From Devosia sp. (GTDB taxonomy: Bacteria; Pseudomonadota; Alphaproteobacteria; Rhizobiales; Devosiaceae), in the NCBI GenBank assembly GCA_028290225.1, contig JAQGKH010000230.1, positions 1 through 18,321 on the forward strand: a stretch of DNA of 18,321 bases. The letters are read 5' to 3'. The position numbers and the translations under genes were made by a program. Position 1 is the first letter of the stretch. Every line of letters begins with the position of its first letter. Shown here in pieces: positions 1-6,430 of the stretch. The notes below the pieces were generated by a model, which ran no database searches, had not been told where the DNA came from, and worked only from the letters and a program-made list of their open reading frames with translations.

Positions 1-2
1 AC

Positions 3-80
3 CGCGCCAACGCCCTCCCCATCCCGCTGACCATCGTCCCAGGCCATATGAGCGACGAGGAAATCATCGCCATCTGCTGA
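3..80 (+). CDS. C-terminus of probable universal stress protein (partial)
   Basis: An open frame enters from the left edge and ends at TGA 78-80, giving 25 residues that finish LTIVPGHMSDEEIIAIC. The hydrophobic strand followed by VPG resembles the last beta strand of Usp-fold proteins. A universal stress protein gene commonly lies just upstream of the nfu gene in Rhizobiales (trpS-usp-nfu). Both points are indirect, because the fragment is too short to show the ATP-binding Gly motif of the Usp family. It points toward nfu but is separated from it by the oppositely oriented DUF3817 gene. Whether this is coding is fairly secure; the family name is a context-led guess. Confidence 0.5.
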   Translation, partial: RANALPIPLTIVPGHMSDEEIIAIC

Positions 81-153
81 GATTTTTGGCCGGTTCCGCA
101 GGCTACACGTTGCCTTGCACACCATCCCCCCGAAAACCCCGCGCTCCCTTCGT

Positions 154-187
154 CCCCTCCCCCTTGAGGGGAGGGCCAGGGAGGGGG
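154..187. repeat. C/G-rich intergenic inverted repeat
   Basis: An 8-bp inverted repeat (CCCTCCCC at 155-162, GGGGAGGG at 168-175, 5-base spacer) is followed by a second G-run (AGGGAGGGGG). Similar C/G-block palindromes are, from memory, scattered between genes in many alphaproteobacterial chromosomes. It lies between the converging usp-like and DUF3817 genes and could act as a transcript-end hairpin for either. It has no T-run, so it is not a canonical intrinsic terminator. No second copy was noticed in this window. Confidence 0.5.
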
Positions 188-234
188 TCCATCAGATAAG
201 AATCCGGCAATCGGGTCCGGAAAACCCTAAGTCT

Positions 235-522
235 TCAAATCCCAGCCTGCTTGCGCCGCAACAACCCGTCATTGACAAAGGTCCCGAACGGCACAAAAGC
301 CGCCAGCGCCGTGCGCACCCATTCGAGCCGGGTAAACCCCTTGCCCGGCAGGCACACCGCCATGGCCAGCAGATACAACACAAACGCCGCCCCATGCACC
401 GCCCCGACGGACGGCACGAGAACAGGATTGCCCCCCAAATACTTCAGCGGCATGGCAACGCCAAACAGCGCCAGTGTGGTGATGCCCTCAAGCAGGGCCA
501 GTCGTCGAAACCATTGGATCAT
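235..522 (-). CDS. DUF3817 domain small membrane protein
   Basis: A 95-residue protein of unknown function. It begins with a short amphipathic stretch (IQWFRRLALLEGITTL) and has about three hydrophobic segments at roughly residues 9-30, 36-60 and 68-86. The FRRLALLEG start, the AMPLKYLGG motif near residue 23 and the VHGAAFVLYLLAM segment are characteristic of DUF3817 inner-membrane proteins, which have no assigned biochemical role. ATG start at 520-522; only a weak ribosome binding site is visible. It diverges from nfu with a 127-base gap that also holds the nfu promoter and Irr box, so iron control of this gene is conceivable but not shown. The stop is TGA. Confidence 0.8.
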   Translation of the reverse strand: MIQWFRRLALLEGITTLALFGVAMPLKYLGGNPVLVPSVGAVHGAAFVLYLLAMAVCLPGKGFTRLEWVRTALAAFVPFGTFVNDGLLRRKQAGI

Positions 523-583
523 GCCTGGCGTTCTAGCGCATGCGCTGCATACGAGCCACGCGACCCCTCGTCACGTAAAGCCT

Positions 584-612
584 CTTGCGTAGCGCTTCGA
601 AAAGACTATTTT
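584..612 (+). promoter_or_regulatory. Candidate sigma-70 promoter of nfu
   Basis: CTTGCG at 584-589 and CTATTT at 606-611 are separated by 16 bases (17 if TATTTT at 607-612 is the -10). This fits the alphaproteobacterial pattern CTTGAC-N17-CTATAT. The Irr-type palindrome at 610-626 overlaps the end of the -10 and the expected start site, as a repressor site would. Inferred from pattern only. Confidence 0.5.
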
Positions 613-626
613 AGAAGCGTTCTAAA
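610..626. promoter_or_regulatory. Irr-type iron-control box (ICE)
   Basis: The sequence TTTAGAA-GCG-TTCTAAA is a perfect 7-3-7 palindrome. It matches the ICE/Irr box consensus (TTTAGAAnnnTTCTAAA) described for the Fur-family regulator Irr in Rhizobiales. It lies 23 bases before the nfu start codon and overlaps the proposed -10, so binding would be expected to block transcription. Irr accumulates under low iron, and repression of Fe-S assembly genes under that condition is a known theme. The match is direct; control by Irr in this organism is inferred. Confidence 0.75.
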
Positions 627-649
627 CACATCTGCGGCAAGGAAACGCC

Positions 650-1219
650 ATGTTCATCCAGACCGAAGCCACGCCCAATCCGGCGACCCTCAAGTTCCTG
701 CCGGGGCGCGATGTGCTGGTGGGCGAACCGCGCGATTTCCGCAATCCCGACGCTGCGGCGGCCTCGCCGCTGGCCATGGGCCTGTTCGCCATTTCGGGCG
801 TGACCGGCGTGTTCCTGGGCTCGGACTTCATCTCCGTCACCAAGGATGACACGAACTGGGCCCATATCAAGCCGGCCATTCTCGGCGTCATCATGGATCA
901 TTTCCTGTCTGGCAGGCCGGTGATCGCGCCCCAGGGCGAGAACTCCGTTGACCTGGCTGCCGATAGCGACGAGTTCTTCGAAGCCGAAGACAGTGAAACC
1001 GTCGAAGTGATCAAGGAATTGCTGTCCACCCGCGTCCGTCCGGCCGTAGCGATGGATGGCGGCGACATCATCTTCAAGGGCTACAAGCAAGGCACCGTGT
1101 TCCTGCATATGCAGGGCGCCTGCTCGGGCTGCCCGTCCTCCACGGCCACCCTCAAGAACGGCATCGAGAATCTGCTGCGCCACTTCGTGCCCGGCGTGGA
1201 AGCGGTTCAGCAGGTCTGA
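650..1219 (+). CDS. Nfu/NifU-type Fe-S cluster scaffold protein
   Basis: A 189-residue Nfu-family protein that binds a [4Fe-4S] cluster at a dimer interface and passes it to apo-enzymes in the cytoplasm. Residues 1-87 form the Nfu N-terminal domain (MFIQTEATPNPATLKFLPG is its signature). Residues about 110-182 form the NifU C-terminal domain with the CxxC ligands Cys158 and Cys161 in CSGCPSS, preceded by MDGGDI. Length and layout are normal for alphaproteobacteria and mitochondria. ATG at 650 has an AAGGA site at 639-643. The gene is monocistronic here: an Irr-box promoter in front, a bidirectional terminator 21 bases after the stop. MiaB, encoded nearby, is a natural Fe-S client, although which proteins Nfu serves cannot be read from the sequence. 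Confidence 0.95.
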   Translation: MFIQTEATPNPATLKFLPGRDVLVGEPRDFRNPDAAAASPLAMGLFAISGVTGVFLGSDFISVTKDDTNWAHIKPAILGVIMDHFLSGRPVIAPQGENSVDLAADSDEFFEAEDSETVEVIKELLSTRVRPAVAMDGGDIIFKGYKQGTVFLHMQGACSGCPSSTATLKNGIENLLRHFVPGVEAVQQV

Positions 1220-1240
1220 ACCAGCGCCCGTCGCGCCATC

Positions 1241-1268
1241 AAAAAGCCCGGAGCGATCCGGGCTTTTT
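1241..1268. terminator. Bidirectional intrinsic terminator, nfu / corC
   Basis: A perfect 12-bp stem (AAAAAGCCCGGA / TCCGGGCTTTTT) closes a GCGA tetraloop. A-tracts and T-tracts on both sides let it work in both directions. It sits exactly between the converging nfu (stop 1217-1219) and corC (stop at 1271) genes and serves both. Confidence 0.92.
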
Positions 1269-1270
1269 GT

Positions 1271-2308
1271 TTATCGGCTGGAGGCCTTTTCGCTGTCGCT
1301 GCGCTGGTCGGTGATCGCCAGCGGCTCTTCGGGCGCGCCACCTTCCGGCACCCGCCGGATCCGCAGCCGTTTGATCCGGCGGCTATCGGCCGCCAGTACC
1401 TCGAATTCGAACCCGGCAAGCCCGGTGACCTTCTCGCCGCGCTTGGGCACGTGTCCGGCCAGGTCGAACACCAGCCCGCCCACCGTATCCACCTCTTCGG
1501 CATAGCTGCCCGGATCGAAATCGGGCCCGATCAGCGCCTGCACATCGGCGAGCTCGGCGCGCGCATTGGCAATATAGGTGTCGGTGCCCACCTTGCGGAT
1601 CAGGGCGGCGGTGAATTCGTCATGCTCGTCCTCGATCTCCCCGACCACAGCTTCGAGCAGGTCCTCGATGGTCACCAGGCCATCCGTGCCGCCATATTCG
1701 TCGATGACGATGGCCATGTGAACGCGGCTGGCGCGCATCGATTGCAGCAGGTCGCCCACCGGCATGAAGGTGGGCACGAACATGGCGGTGCGCACCAGGT
1801 CGAGCTTGCCGATCTTGGAGCGCAGCGCTGGCGACACCAACTTGACCGGCACTTCCTTTTCCGGATCGGTGACGGTGTCGGTGATGCGCCGCAGCGCATC
1901 CTTGACGTGGATGAACCCGAGGATGTTGTCGAGCCCGTCCTCATAGACCGGCAGGCGCGAATGCCCGACATCGCGGAATTTGGCGAGGAGCGTGCCCAGG
2001 TTGATATCGGCCTCGATGGCCTGGATGTCCGAGCGCTCCACCATCACGTCGCCCACCGAAACATTGCCCAGCTTGAGCACGTTCTGCAGGATCGTCCGCT
2101 CGCTTTCGGAAAAGTCGCCCGTTTCGGCGCTGCCCGGCTCATCGAGTGCTTCCTGCAGGTCCTCTCGCAGGGAGGCCGTGCCGCGCGCCAGCATGGAGCG
2201 GATGCGCTGCAGGAAGGACAGCCCCCGCGCCGCGATGGGCGCGGGGGCGGGGGGAGAAGGAGGCTCGGCGTTCTCGGGTCGATGGCCCAAACTGTCGCTG
2301 TCGGTCAT
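1271..2308 (-). CDS. corC: CorC/HlyC-type CBS-domain protein
   Basis: A 345-residue soluble protein of the CorC/HlyC (TlyC) family, linked in other bacteria to Mg/Co efflux; the biochemical role is not settled. A Pro/Ala-rich N-terminus (1-45) precedes two CBS domains (about 85-145, with SRLPVYEDGLDNILGFIHVKD, and 170-225, with IDEYGGTDGLVTIEDLLEAVVGEI) and a CorC_HlyC C-terminal domain (about 235-318, GGLVFDLAGHVPKRGE). The DUF21 membrane domain found in longer relatives is missing, as is usual for the alphaproteobacterial form. ATG at 2306-2308 has no strong ribosome binding site. It is last in the miaB-phoH-ybeY-corC operon, 57 bases after ybeY. In related genomes lnt usually follows; here a terminator and the converging nfu gene follow instead. 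Confidence 0.93.
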   Translation of the reverse strand: MTDSDSLGHRPENAEPPSPPAPAPIAARGLSFLQRIRSMLARGTASLREDLQEALDEPGSAETGDFSESERTILQNVLKLGNVSVGDVMVERSDIQAIEADINLGTLLAKFRDVGHSRLPVYEDGLDNILGFIHVKDALRRITDTVTDPEKEVPVKLVSPALRSKIGKLDLVRTAMFVPTFMPVGDLLQSMRASRVHMAIVIDEYGGTDGLVTIEDLLEAVVGEIEDEHDEFTAALIRKVGTDTYIANARAELADVQALIGPDFDPGSYAEEVDTVGGLVFDLAGHVPKRGEKVTGLAGFEFEVLAADSRRIKRLRIRRVPEGGAPEEPLAITDQRSDSEKASSR

Positions 2309-2365
2309 TGTCTCACGCCGCAGGGCGGCTTTGCTGGTGGATGAAAGGGCAAGGGCGCAACGCCC

Positions 2366-2833
2366 CTATTCGGCATAGGGATCCTCGATCCCAAGGCTCG
2401 CTAATATCGTGGTTTCAAGGCTTTCCATGCGCAAGGCCTCGTCCTCCTGGATATGGTCATGCCCAAGGATATGCAAAAAGCCATGCACCACGAGATGGGT
2501 GAAATGGTCGGCAAAGCTCTTGCCCAGCTCCTGGGCTTCCCGCTCGATGGTTTCGCGCGCCAGCGTGATATCGCCCAAGATGCCGACCACCGGACCGAAT
2601 GGCTCGATCTGGGGAAAGCTCAGCACATTGGTGGAGCTGTCCTTGTTGCGCCATTGGGCATTGAGCTCGCGCTGCTCGGCATCGTCGGTAAGCACGATGG
2701 ACAGCTCGGCCGCGCCCCGGATCTTCGCCTTGGATTGGGCAACGGCGGCCAGCACGGCGCGCTCGGCCAGCGCGTCGAGTTCGTCGGGCCAGCCATCGCT
2801 GTTGCGCAGAATGGCGATGTCGAGCGGTGGCAC
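2366..2833 (-). CDS. ybeY: YbeY endoribonuclease / rRNA maturation factor
   Basis: A 155-residue zinc-dependent single-strand endoribonuclease that acts in 16S rRNA 3'-end maturation and ribosome quality control. The metal-binding motif HGFLHILGHDH (117-127) supplies three histidines (117, 121, 127), as in the family pattern HGxLHLxGxDH. The upstream strand TNVLSFP (68-74) is also typical. The start is GTG at 2831-2833, two bases after the phoH stop, which indicates translational coupling. The gene sits in the conserved phoH-ybeY-corC order found across proteobacteria. Length is normal and no key residue is missing. Confidence 0.94.
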   Translation of the reverse strand: MPPLDIAILRNSDGWPDELDALAERAVLAAVAQSKAKIRGAAELSIVLTDDAEQRELNAQWRNKDSSTNVLSFPQIEPFGPVVGILGDITLARETIEREAQELGKSFADHFTHLVVHGFLHILGHDHIQEDEALRMESLETTILASLGIEDPYAE

Positions 2834-2835
2834 GG

Positions 2836-3879
2836 TCAGCGGGCCACCCCTTCGGCGAGCTTTTCCTGCGCCTTGCGCGTCGTGTCGGCCTCATAGGCGC
2901 GCACGATCCGCCCGACCAGGGCATGGCGCACCACGTCCTTGTCGCCAAAGCGCGACACATGCACCCCCTCGATGCCATCGAGCAGCGACACCGCCTCGAC
3001 CAGCCCCGATTTCTCGCCGCGCGGCAGGTCGACCTGGGTCGGATCGCCGGTGACGATCATCTTGGAATTTTCCCCGAGGCGCGTCAAAAACATCTTCATC
3101 TGCATCGAGGTGGTGTTCTGCGCTTCATCGAGAATGACCACCGCATTGGCCAGCGTGCGCCCGCGCATGAACGCCAGCGGCGCCACTTCGATGATTCCCG
3201 AGGTGATGCAGCGCTCGACATTTACGGACATCATCATGTCGTAGAGCGCATCATAAAGCGGGCGCAGATAGGGATCGACCTTTTCCTTCATGTCGCCCGG
3301 CAAAAAGCCCAGCCGCTCGCCCGCTTCCACCGCCGGCCGCGACAGGATGATGCGGTTGATGTCCCCGCGTTCCAGCAGCGAGGCGGCATGCGCCACCGCC
3401 AGATAGGTCTTGCCCGTGCCCGCCGGCCCCACCCCGAACACCAGCTCCGCCCGGTCCATCGCGCGCATATAGGCGTCCTGCGCCGGCGTGCGCGCCACGA
3501 TGGTGGATTTGCGCGTGGCGATCTGCGCCATCCGCACCTTGCCCTTGCGCTCCAGCGTCGGCAGCGTCAGCTGGCTGTCCTCGGTCTCGATCATGCGGAT
3601 CACGCCATCCACGTCCGAAATCTCGATCGCCCGCCCTTCCTCGAGCGAGGCATACAGCGATTCCAGCACCCGCCGCGCCTGGTCCACCGCCCCCGCCGCG
3701 CCCTTGAGCAGCACGTGATTGCCCCGCGGCGCCGCGGCCACTTTGAGCCGCTGCTCGATCAACGCCAGGTTCTGGTCGAAGTCGCCATACAGCTGCGCCG
3801 CCAGGCGATTGTCTTCAAATGCGAGTTCGAGTTGGGATGCGAGTGCGTTGTCTGCTGTCGGGGCCAAGTGCCTGCTCAA
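2836..3879 (-). CDS. phoH: PhoH-family ATPase
   Basis: A cytoplasmic P-loop ATPase of the PhoH/YbeZ family, which partners YbeY in RNA metabolism. Walker A is GPAGTGKT (about residues 151-158) and Walker B is VVILDEAQNTT, with family motifs SRPAVEAGERLGFLPGD and MIVTGDPTQVDLP. Start choice is awkward: no ATG or GTG precedes the conserved FEDNRLAAQL region. The frame stays open to a TTG at 3933. I prefer the TTG at 3877-3879, which has an AGGAG site at 3890-3894, giving 347 residues. TTG at 3865-3867 is also possible. The ribosome binding site lies inside a perfect 12-base palindrome (3884-3895) next to an inverted-repeat element, so the N-terminus may have been remodelled. The stop is two bases before ybeY. 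Confidence 0.9.
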   Translation of the reverse strand: MSRHLAPTADNALASQLELAFEDNRLAAQLYGDFDQNLALIEQRLKVAAAPRGNHVLLKGAAGAVDQARRVLESLYASLEEGRAIEISDVDGVIRMIETEDSQLTLPTLERKGKVRMAQIATRKSTIVARTPAQDAYMRAMDRAELVFGVGPAGTGKTYLAVAHAASLLERGDINRIILSRPAVEAGERLGFLPGDMKEKVDPYLRPLYDALYDMMMSVNVERCITSGIIEVAPLAFMRGRTLANAVVILDEAQNTTSMQMKMFLTRLGENSKMIVTGDPTQVDLPRGEKSGLVEAVSLLDGIEGVHVSRFGDKDVVRHALVGRIVRAYEADTTRKAQEKLAEGVAR

Positions 3880-3908
3880 ACTGGAGGAGCTCCTCAACGG
3901 AACGGGAT

Positions 3909-4004
3909 GCCGGCTTGCGCCGGCTTTTATCAAACGAGGCTAGGACGATTTCGTCCCATAGTCAGCAGCAATATTGTAATCGCCGGCGCCCCGCGCAAGC
4001 CGGC
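3909..4004. repeat. Inverted-repeat element between miaB and phoH
   Basis: Perfect 12-bp terminal inverted repeats (GCCGGCTTGCGC at 3909-3920, GCGCAAGCCGGC at 3993-4004) bound a 96-base unit. Each end can also fold locally: GCCGGC-TTGC-GCCGGC at 3909-3924, and GCCGGC pairs across 3983-4004. An internal 6-bp hairpin (GGACGA/TCGTCC, 3943-3956) lies near the centre. This is the architecture of a REP/BIME-like or miniature mobile unit. It fills almost all of the miaB-phoH spacer and reaches close to both the miaB stop and the phoH ribosome binding site. No coding potential was seen. Confidence 0.6.
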
Positions 4005-4008
4005 CCGG

Positions 4009-5406
4009 TCAAGCCGCCTGCGCCACCTTGAGCTGCCCCACCAGCGAATTGGTTGACGTGCCCACGATTTCCACGGCGTGGATCGAGCCGATCAGCTCGG
4101 CGCTGCCCGGCAGGTGCACCGCCTGCAGATAAGGCGAGCGCCCCCCGACCTGCCCCGGCATGCGCCCGACGCGCTCGATCAGCACCGGCAGGGTCTTGCC
4201 TACGCAGCTCTGGTGGAATGCCGTGGTCTGCGCATTCACCAGCTCCTGCAGGCGATACAGCCGCTCGGTCTTGACCTCTTCAGGCACCTGGTCGGGCAAA
4301 TTGGCCCCCGGCGTGCCCGGCCGCGTCGAATATTTGAACGAATAAGCCGAGGCATAGCCAACCGCGCGGATGATCGCTAGCGTGTCGGCGAAATCCGCCT
4401 CGGTTTCCCCGGGGAAACCGACAATGAAATCGCCCGACAGCGCCATATCCGGCCGCGCCAGCTTGATGCGCTCGATCAGCGCCAAATACTCCGCCGCCGT
4501 GTGCCGCCGATTCATGGCCTTCAGGATCCGGTCCGACCCGGCCTGCACAGGCAGGTGCAGATAAGGCATCAGGATCGGCAGGTCGCGATGCGCCGCCAGC
4601 AGCGCATCGTCCATGTCGCGCGGATGGCTCGTCGTATAGCGCAACCGCTCCAGCCCGGGGATTTCGGCCAACAGATACGCCAGTTCGCCCAGGCCGACCA
4701 CGCGGCCATCATCGGCTAACCCATGATAGGCATTGACGTTCTGGCCCAGCAGCGTGATTTCGCGCACCCCGGCATCCACCAGCCCGCGCGCTTCGGCCAG
4801 CACCTGCCGCACCGGCCGGCTGACTTCGGCGCCGCGCGTATAGGGCACGACGCAGAACGAGCAGAACTTGTCGCAGCCTTCCTGCACGGTGAGGAATGCG
4901 GTGAGGCCGCGCTTGATGGTCACCTCGCGCTGCGGCGCCGGCAGGTGGTCGAATTTGTCTTCTTGCGGAAAATCGGTGTCGACGATGGCCTGCCGCAGCG
5001 CCGGATGCACCGCGCGGCGCGCCTGCGCTTCCGCCAGCATCTGGGGCAGCTTGTGGTAAGCCTGCGGCCCCACCACCATGTCGACCACCGGCGCCCGCCG
5101 CGCGATTTCCTCGCCTTCGGCCTGCGCCACGCAGCCGGTCACCCCGATCAGGAGGTCGGCGCCGCCCGCCCGCCGCTCCGCTTGCAGCTCCTTGAGCCGC
5201 CCGAGTTCGGAAAACACCTTTTCCGCCGCTTTTTCGCGGATATGGCAGGTGTTGAGCAGCACCAGGTCCGCCTGGCCGATTTCGCTCGTCGGCTCATAGC
5301 CGTGCGGCGCCAGCGCATCGGCCATGCGGTCGCTGTCATAAACGTTCATCTGGCAACCATAGGTCTTGATGAACAGCTTCTTGGTGTTGGAGCGCGTCTC
5401 GGTCAT
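4009..5406 (-). CDS. miaB: tRNA-2-methylthio-N6-dimethylallyladenosine synthase MiaB
   Basis: A 465-residue radical-SAM methylthiotransferase that converts i6A37 to ms2i6A37 in tRNAs reading UNN codons. The N-terminal methylthiotransferase domain has the three auxiliary-cluster cysteines 18 (TYGCQMN), 54 (LNTCHIR) and 92 (VTGCVAQ). The radical-SAM motif CDKFCSFC supplies Cys178, Cys182 and Cys185. A TRAM domain for tRNA binding occupies about residues 385-460. ATG at 5404-5406 is preceded by AAAGG. It is first in the miaB-phoH-ybeY-corC operon and diverges from the 64-residue protein gene. It needs two Fe-S clusters and two SAM molecules, linking it to nfu and metK in the same window. All ligands are present. 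Confidence 0.97.
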   Translation of the reverse strand: MTETRSNTKKLFIKTYGCQMNVYDSDRMADALAPHGYEPTSEIGQADLVLLNTCHIREKAAEKVFSELGRLKELQAERRAGGADLLIGVTGCVAQAEGEEIARRAPVVDMVVGPQAYHKLPQMLAEAQARRAVHPALRQAIVDTDFPQEDKFDHLPAPQREVTIKRGLTAFLTVQEGCDKFCSFCVVPYTRGAEVSRPVRQVLAEARGLVDAGVREITLLGQNVNAYHGLADDGRVVGLGELAYLLAEIPGLERLRYTTSHPRDMDDALLAAHRDLPILMPYLHLPVQAGSDRILKAMNRRHTAAEYLALIERIKLARPDMALSGDFIVGFPGETEADFADTLAIIRAVGYASAYSFKYSTRPGTPGANLPDQVPEEVKTERLYRLQELVNAQTTAFHQSCVGKTLPVLIERVGRMPGQVGGRSPYLQAVHLPGSAELIGSIHAVEIVGTSTNSLVGQLKVAQAA

Positions 5407-5505
5407 GCCAGCCCTTTACCAGACACTGCCGGCAGACCCAAGACCTGCCTGCAACTTCCGCGGCTGAGCCCCGTTTAACGCAGGTAAACTTCCAAGGAGG
5501 TCGCC

Positions 5506-5700
5506 ATGACCGACCAGAACCAGAACACCCCGGGGGCGGCAGCGCTCAAGGACGGCGAAAAGCCCGGCCCCAAGGACTCCACCGTCCAGATCCGTCCCGC
5601 CGGCGGCGAGTCACAAGCCGACAAGCCCCAGGACTGGGATGAGGTGGATGAAGCCGTGGACGAAAGCTTTCCAGCCAGCGATCCCGTCGCCAAGTATTGA
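5506..5700 (+). CDS. Small acidic protein with ESFPASDP C-terminal motif
   Basis: A 64-residue, hydrophilic, strongly acidic protein of unknown function, without Cys, signal peptide or membrane segment. Residues 1-38 are Gly/Pro/Lys-rich and look disordered. Residues 42-64 (WDEVDEAVDESFPASDPVAKY) carry a short motif, D-E-x-x-(D/E)-E-S-F-P-A-S-D-P, that I recall from many small uncharacterised alphaproteobacterial proteins. A near-ideal ribosome binding site (AAGGAGGT, 5494-5501) four bases before the ATG argues strongly that it is translated. It diverges from miaB and lies upstream of rpsO, where truB would usually be found. A GC-rich hairpin after the stop suggests a single-gene transcript. 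Confidence 0.85.
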   Translation: MTDQNQNTPGAAALKDGEKPGPKDSTVQIRPAGGESQADKPQDWDEVDEAVDESFPASDPVAKY

Positions 5701-5718
5701 GGCTCGCCATCGAGCCCC

Positions 5719-5747
5719 GGCCGCCGCCCCACCCGGGTTCGGCGGCC
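5719..5747 (+). terminator. Possible terminator of the small acidic protein gene
   Basis: GGCCGCCG (5719-5726) pairs with CGGCGGCC (5740-5747), an 8-bp GC stem around a 13-base loop, 18 bases after the stop codon. Only a broken T-run follows (CTTGTGATTTT), so intrinsic termination would be weak. Confidence 0.4.
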
Positions 5748-5775
5748 CTTGTGATTTTCGGGCGGGCAATAAAAA

Positions 5776-5805
5776 CTGGCATTATGCGCCTGGATGCAGT
5801 ATAGG
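5776..5805 (+). promoter_or_regulatory. Candidate promoter and leader of rpsO
   Basis: CTGGCA (5776-5781) and TATAGG (5800-5805) are 18 bases apart, a moderate match to a sigma-70 promoter. Transcription from here would give a leader of roughly 95 bases. This contains a 5-bp GC stem (CCCCG 5846-5850 / CGGGG 5869-5873) and a pyrimidine-rich tract (TCCTCCC) just before the AAGGA site at 5894-5898 that could mask it. Ribosomal protein S15 represses its own translation through unrelated leader folds in different phyla, including alphaproteobacteria. I cannot match this leader to a known fold. Confidence 0.35.
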
Positions 5806-5906
5806 GCAGCTTAGCTGATCGGGCCTCGCCCCTTCAGTCTTTTGACCCCGCCTGGACGACATCCCGGCCGGGGCGACCCATCCTCCCAGTTGAAAGGATA
5901 TGCCCG

Positions 5907-6176
5907 ATGTCGATTACTCCTGAGCGCAAGACCGCTTTGATCCAGGAATATGCAATCAAGCCGAACGACACCGGTTCGCCCGAAGTTCAGGTTGCTATTC
6001 TCTCCGAGCGCATTGCCAACCTGACCGAGCACTTCAAGGGCCACAACAAGGATAACCATTCCCGTCGTGGTCTGCTCAAGCTTGTTTCGACCCGCCGCAG
6101 CCTGCTTGACTATGTCAAGAAGGTCGACGACGCGCGCTACAAGACCTTGATCGAAAAGCTCGGCCTGCGTCGCTAG
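5907..6176 (+). CDS. rpsO: 30S ribosomal protein S15
   Basis: An 89-residue primary-binding 30S protein that contacts the 16S rRNA central domain and bridge B4 to the 50S subunit. The whole length is alignable from memory: an N-terminal helix (TPERKTALIQEYA), the DTGSPEVQVAILSERI motif (21-36), LTEHFKGHNKDNHSRRGLL (39-57) and the C-terminal LDYVKK...RYKTLIEKLGLRR. ATG at 5907 has AAGGA at 5894-5898; the ATG at 5900 is out of frame. rpsO precedes pnp on the same strand, as in most proteobacteria, but the spacer to pnp is 549 bases. truB, the usual upstream neighbour, is absent. Confidence 0.98.
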   Translation: MSITPERKTALIQEYAIKPNDTGSPEVQVAILSERIANLTEHFKGHNKDNHSRRGLLKLVSTRRSLLDYVKKVDDARYKTLIEKLGLRR

Positions 6177-6195
6177 GCGGCGCCTTTGAATTTTG

Positions 6196-6218
6196 GATGT
6201 GGGGCCCGGTCCCGCATC
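6196..6218 (+). other. 3' hairpin after rpsO
   Basis: GATGTGGG (6196-6203) pairs with CCCGCATC (6211-6218), one G-U pair, with a 7-base loop, 20 bases after the rpsO stop. No T-run follows, so it is more likely a 3'-end stabilising or processing hairpin than an intrinsic terminator. Read-through toward pnp is therefore possible. Confidence 0.4.
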
Positions 6219-6244
6219 TGCCTCATCCGCTTTGGCGGGTGACG

Positions 6245-6388
6245 TGAGACTGTTTGATCACTCGCTGCGGCGAGACAAATAGCGGTGAGTTTTGAGAACC
6301 GGAGCGGAGCGTACGTCGGTACGTGAGCACCGGAAGCGCAGAAAACGCCGCTAGGTGACCGCCGCAGTAGAGTGAGCGAACAATCTCA
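6245..6388. repeat. 144-base near-symmetric palindromic element upstream of pnp
   Basis: Eight paired segments are nested around one centre at about 6316.5: TGAGA/TCTCA (6245-6249 with 6384-6388), TGTT/AACA (6251 with 6382), TCACTC/GAGTGA (6258-6263 with 6370-6375), CTGCGGCG/CGCCGCAG (6265-6272 with 6360-6367), TAGCGG/CCGCTA (6280-6285 with 6348-6353), GTTTT/AAAAC (6289-6293 with 6342-6346), CCGG/CCGG (6299 with 6333) and CGTAC/GTACG around a GTCG loop (6310-6323). That gives over 40 base pairs. The inner part holds two imperfect direct copies of ACCGGAGCG. No frame is open across it. It may be a miniature inverted-repeat element or a long double-stranded RNA processing site in the rpsO-pnp transcript. 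Confidence 0.75.
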
Positions 6389-6430
6389 AGCGTAGACCGG
6401 CGTATGCCGGAGCATGGCAGGATTACCAGC

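Noticed and set aside
2827..4056. A long plus-strand open frame opposite phoH and ybeY.
   Set aside because: Antisense shadow. Walker A and B of PhoH and the zinc motif of YbeY are read clearly on the minus strand.
6177..6244. An intrinsic terminator separating rpsO from pnp.
   Set aside because: The hairpin at 6196-6218 lacks a following T-run, so it is listed only as a 3' hairpin.
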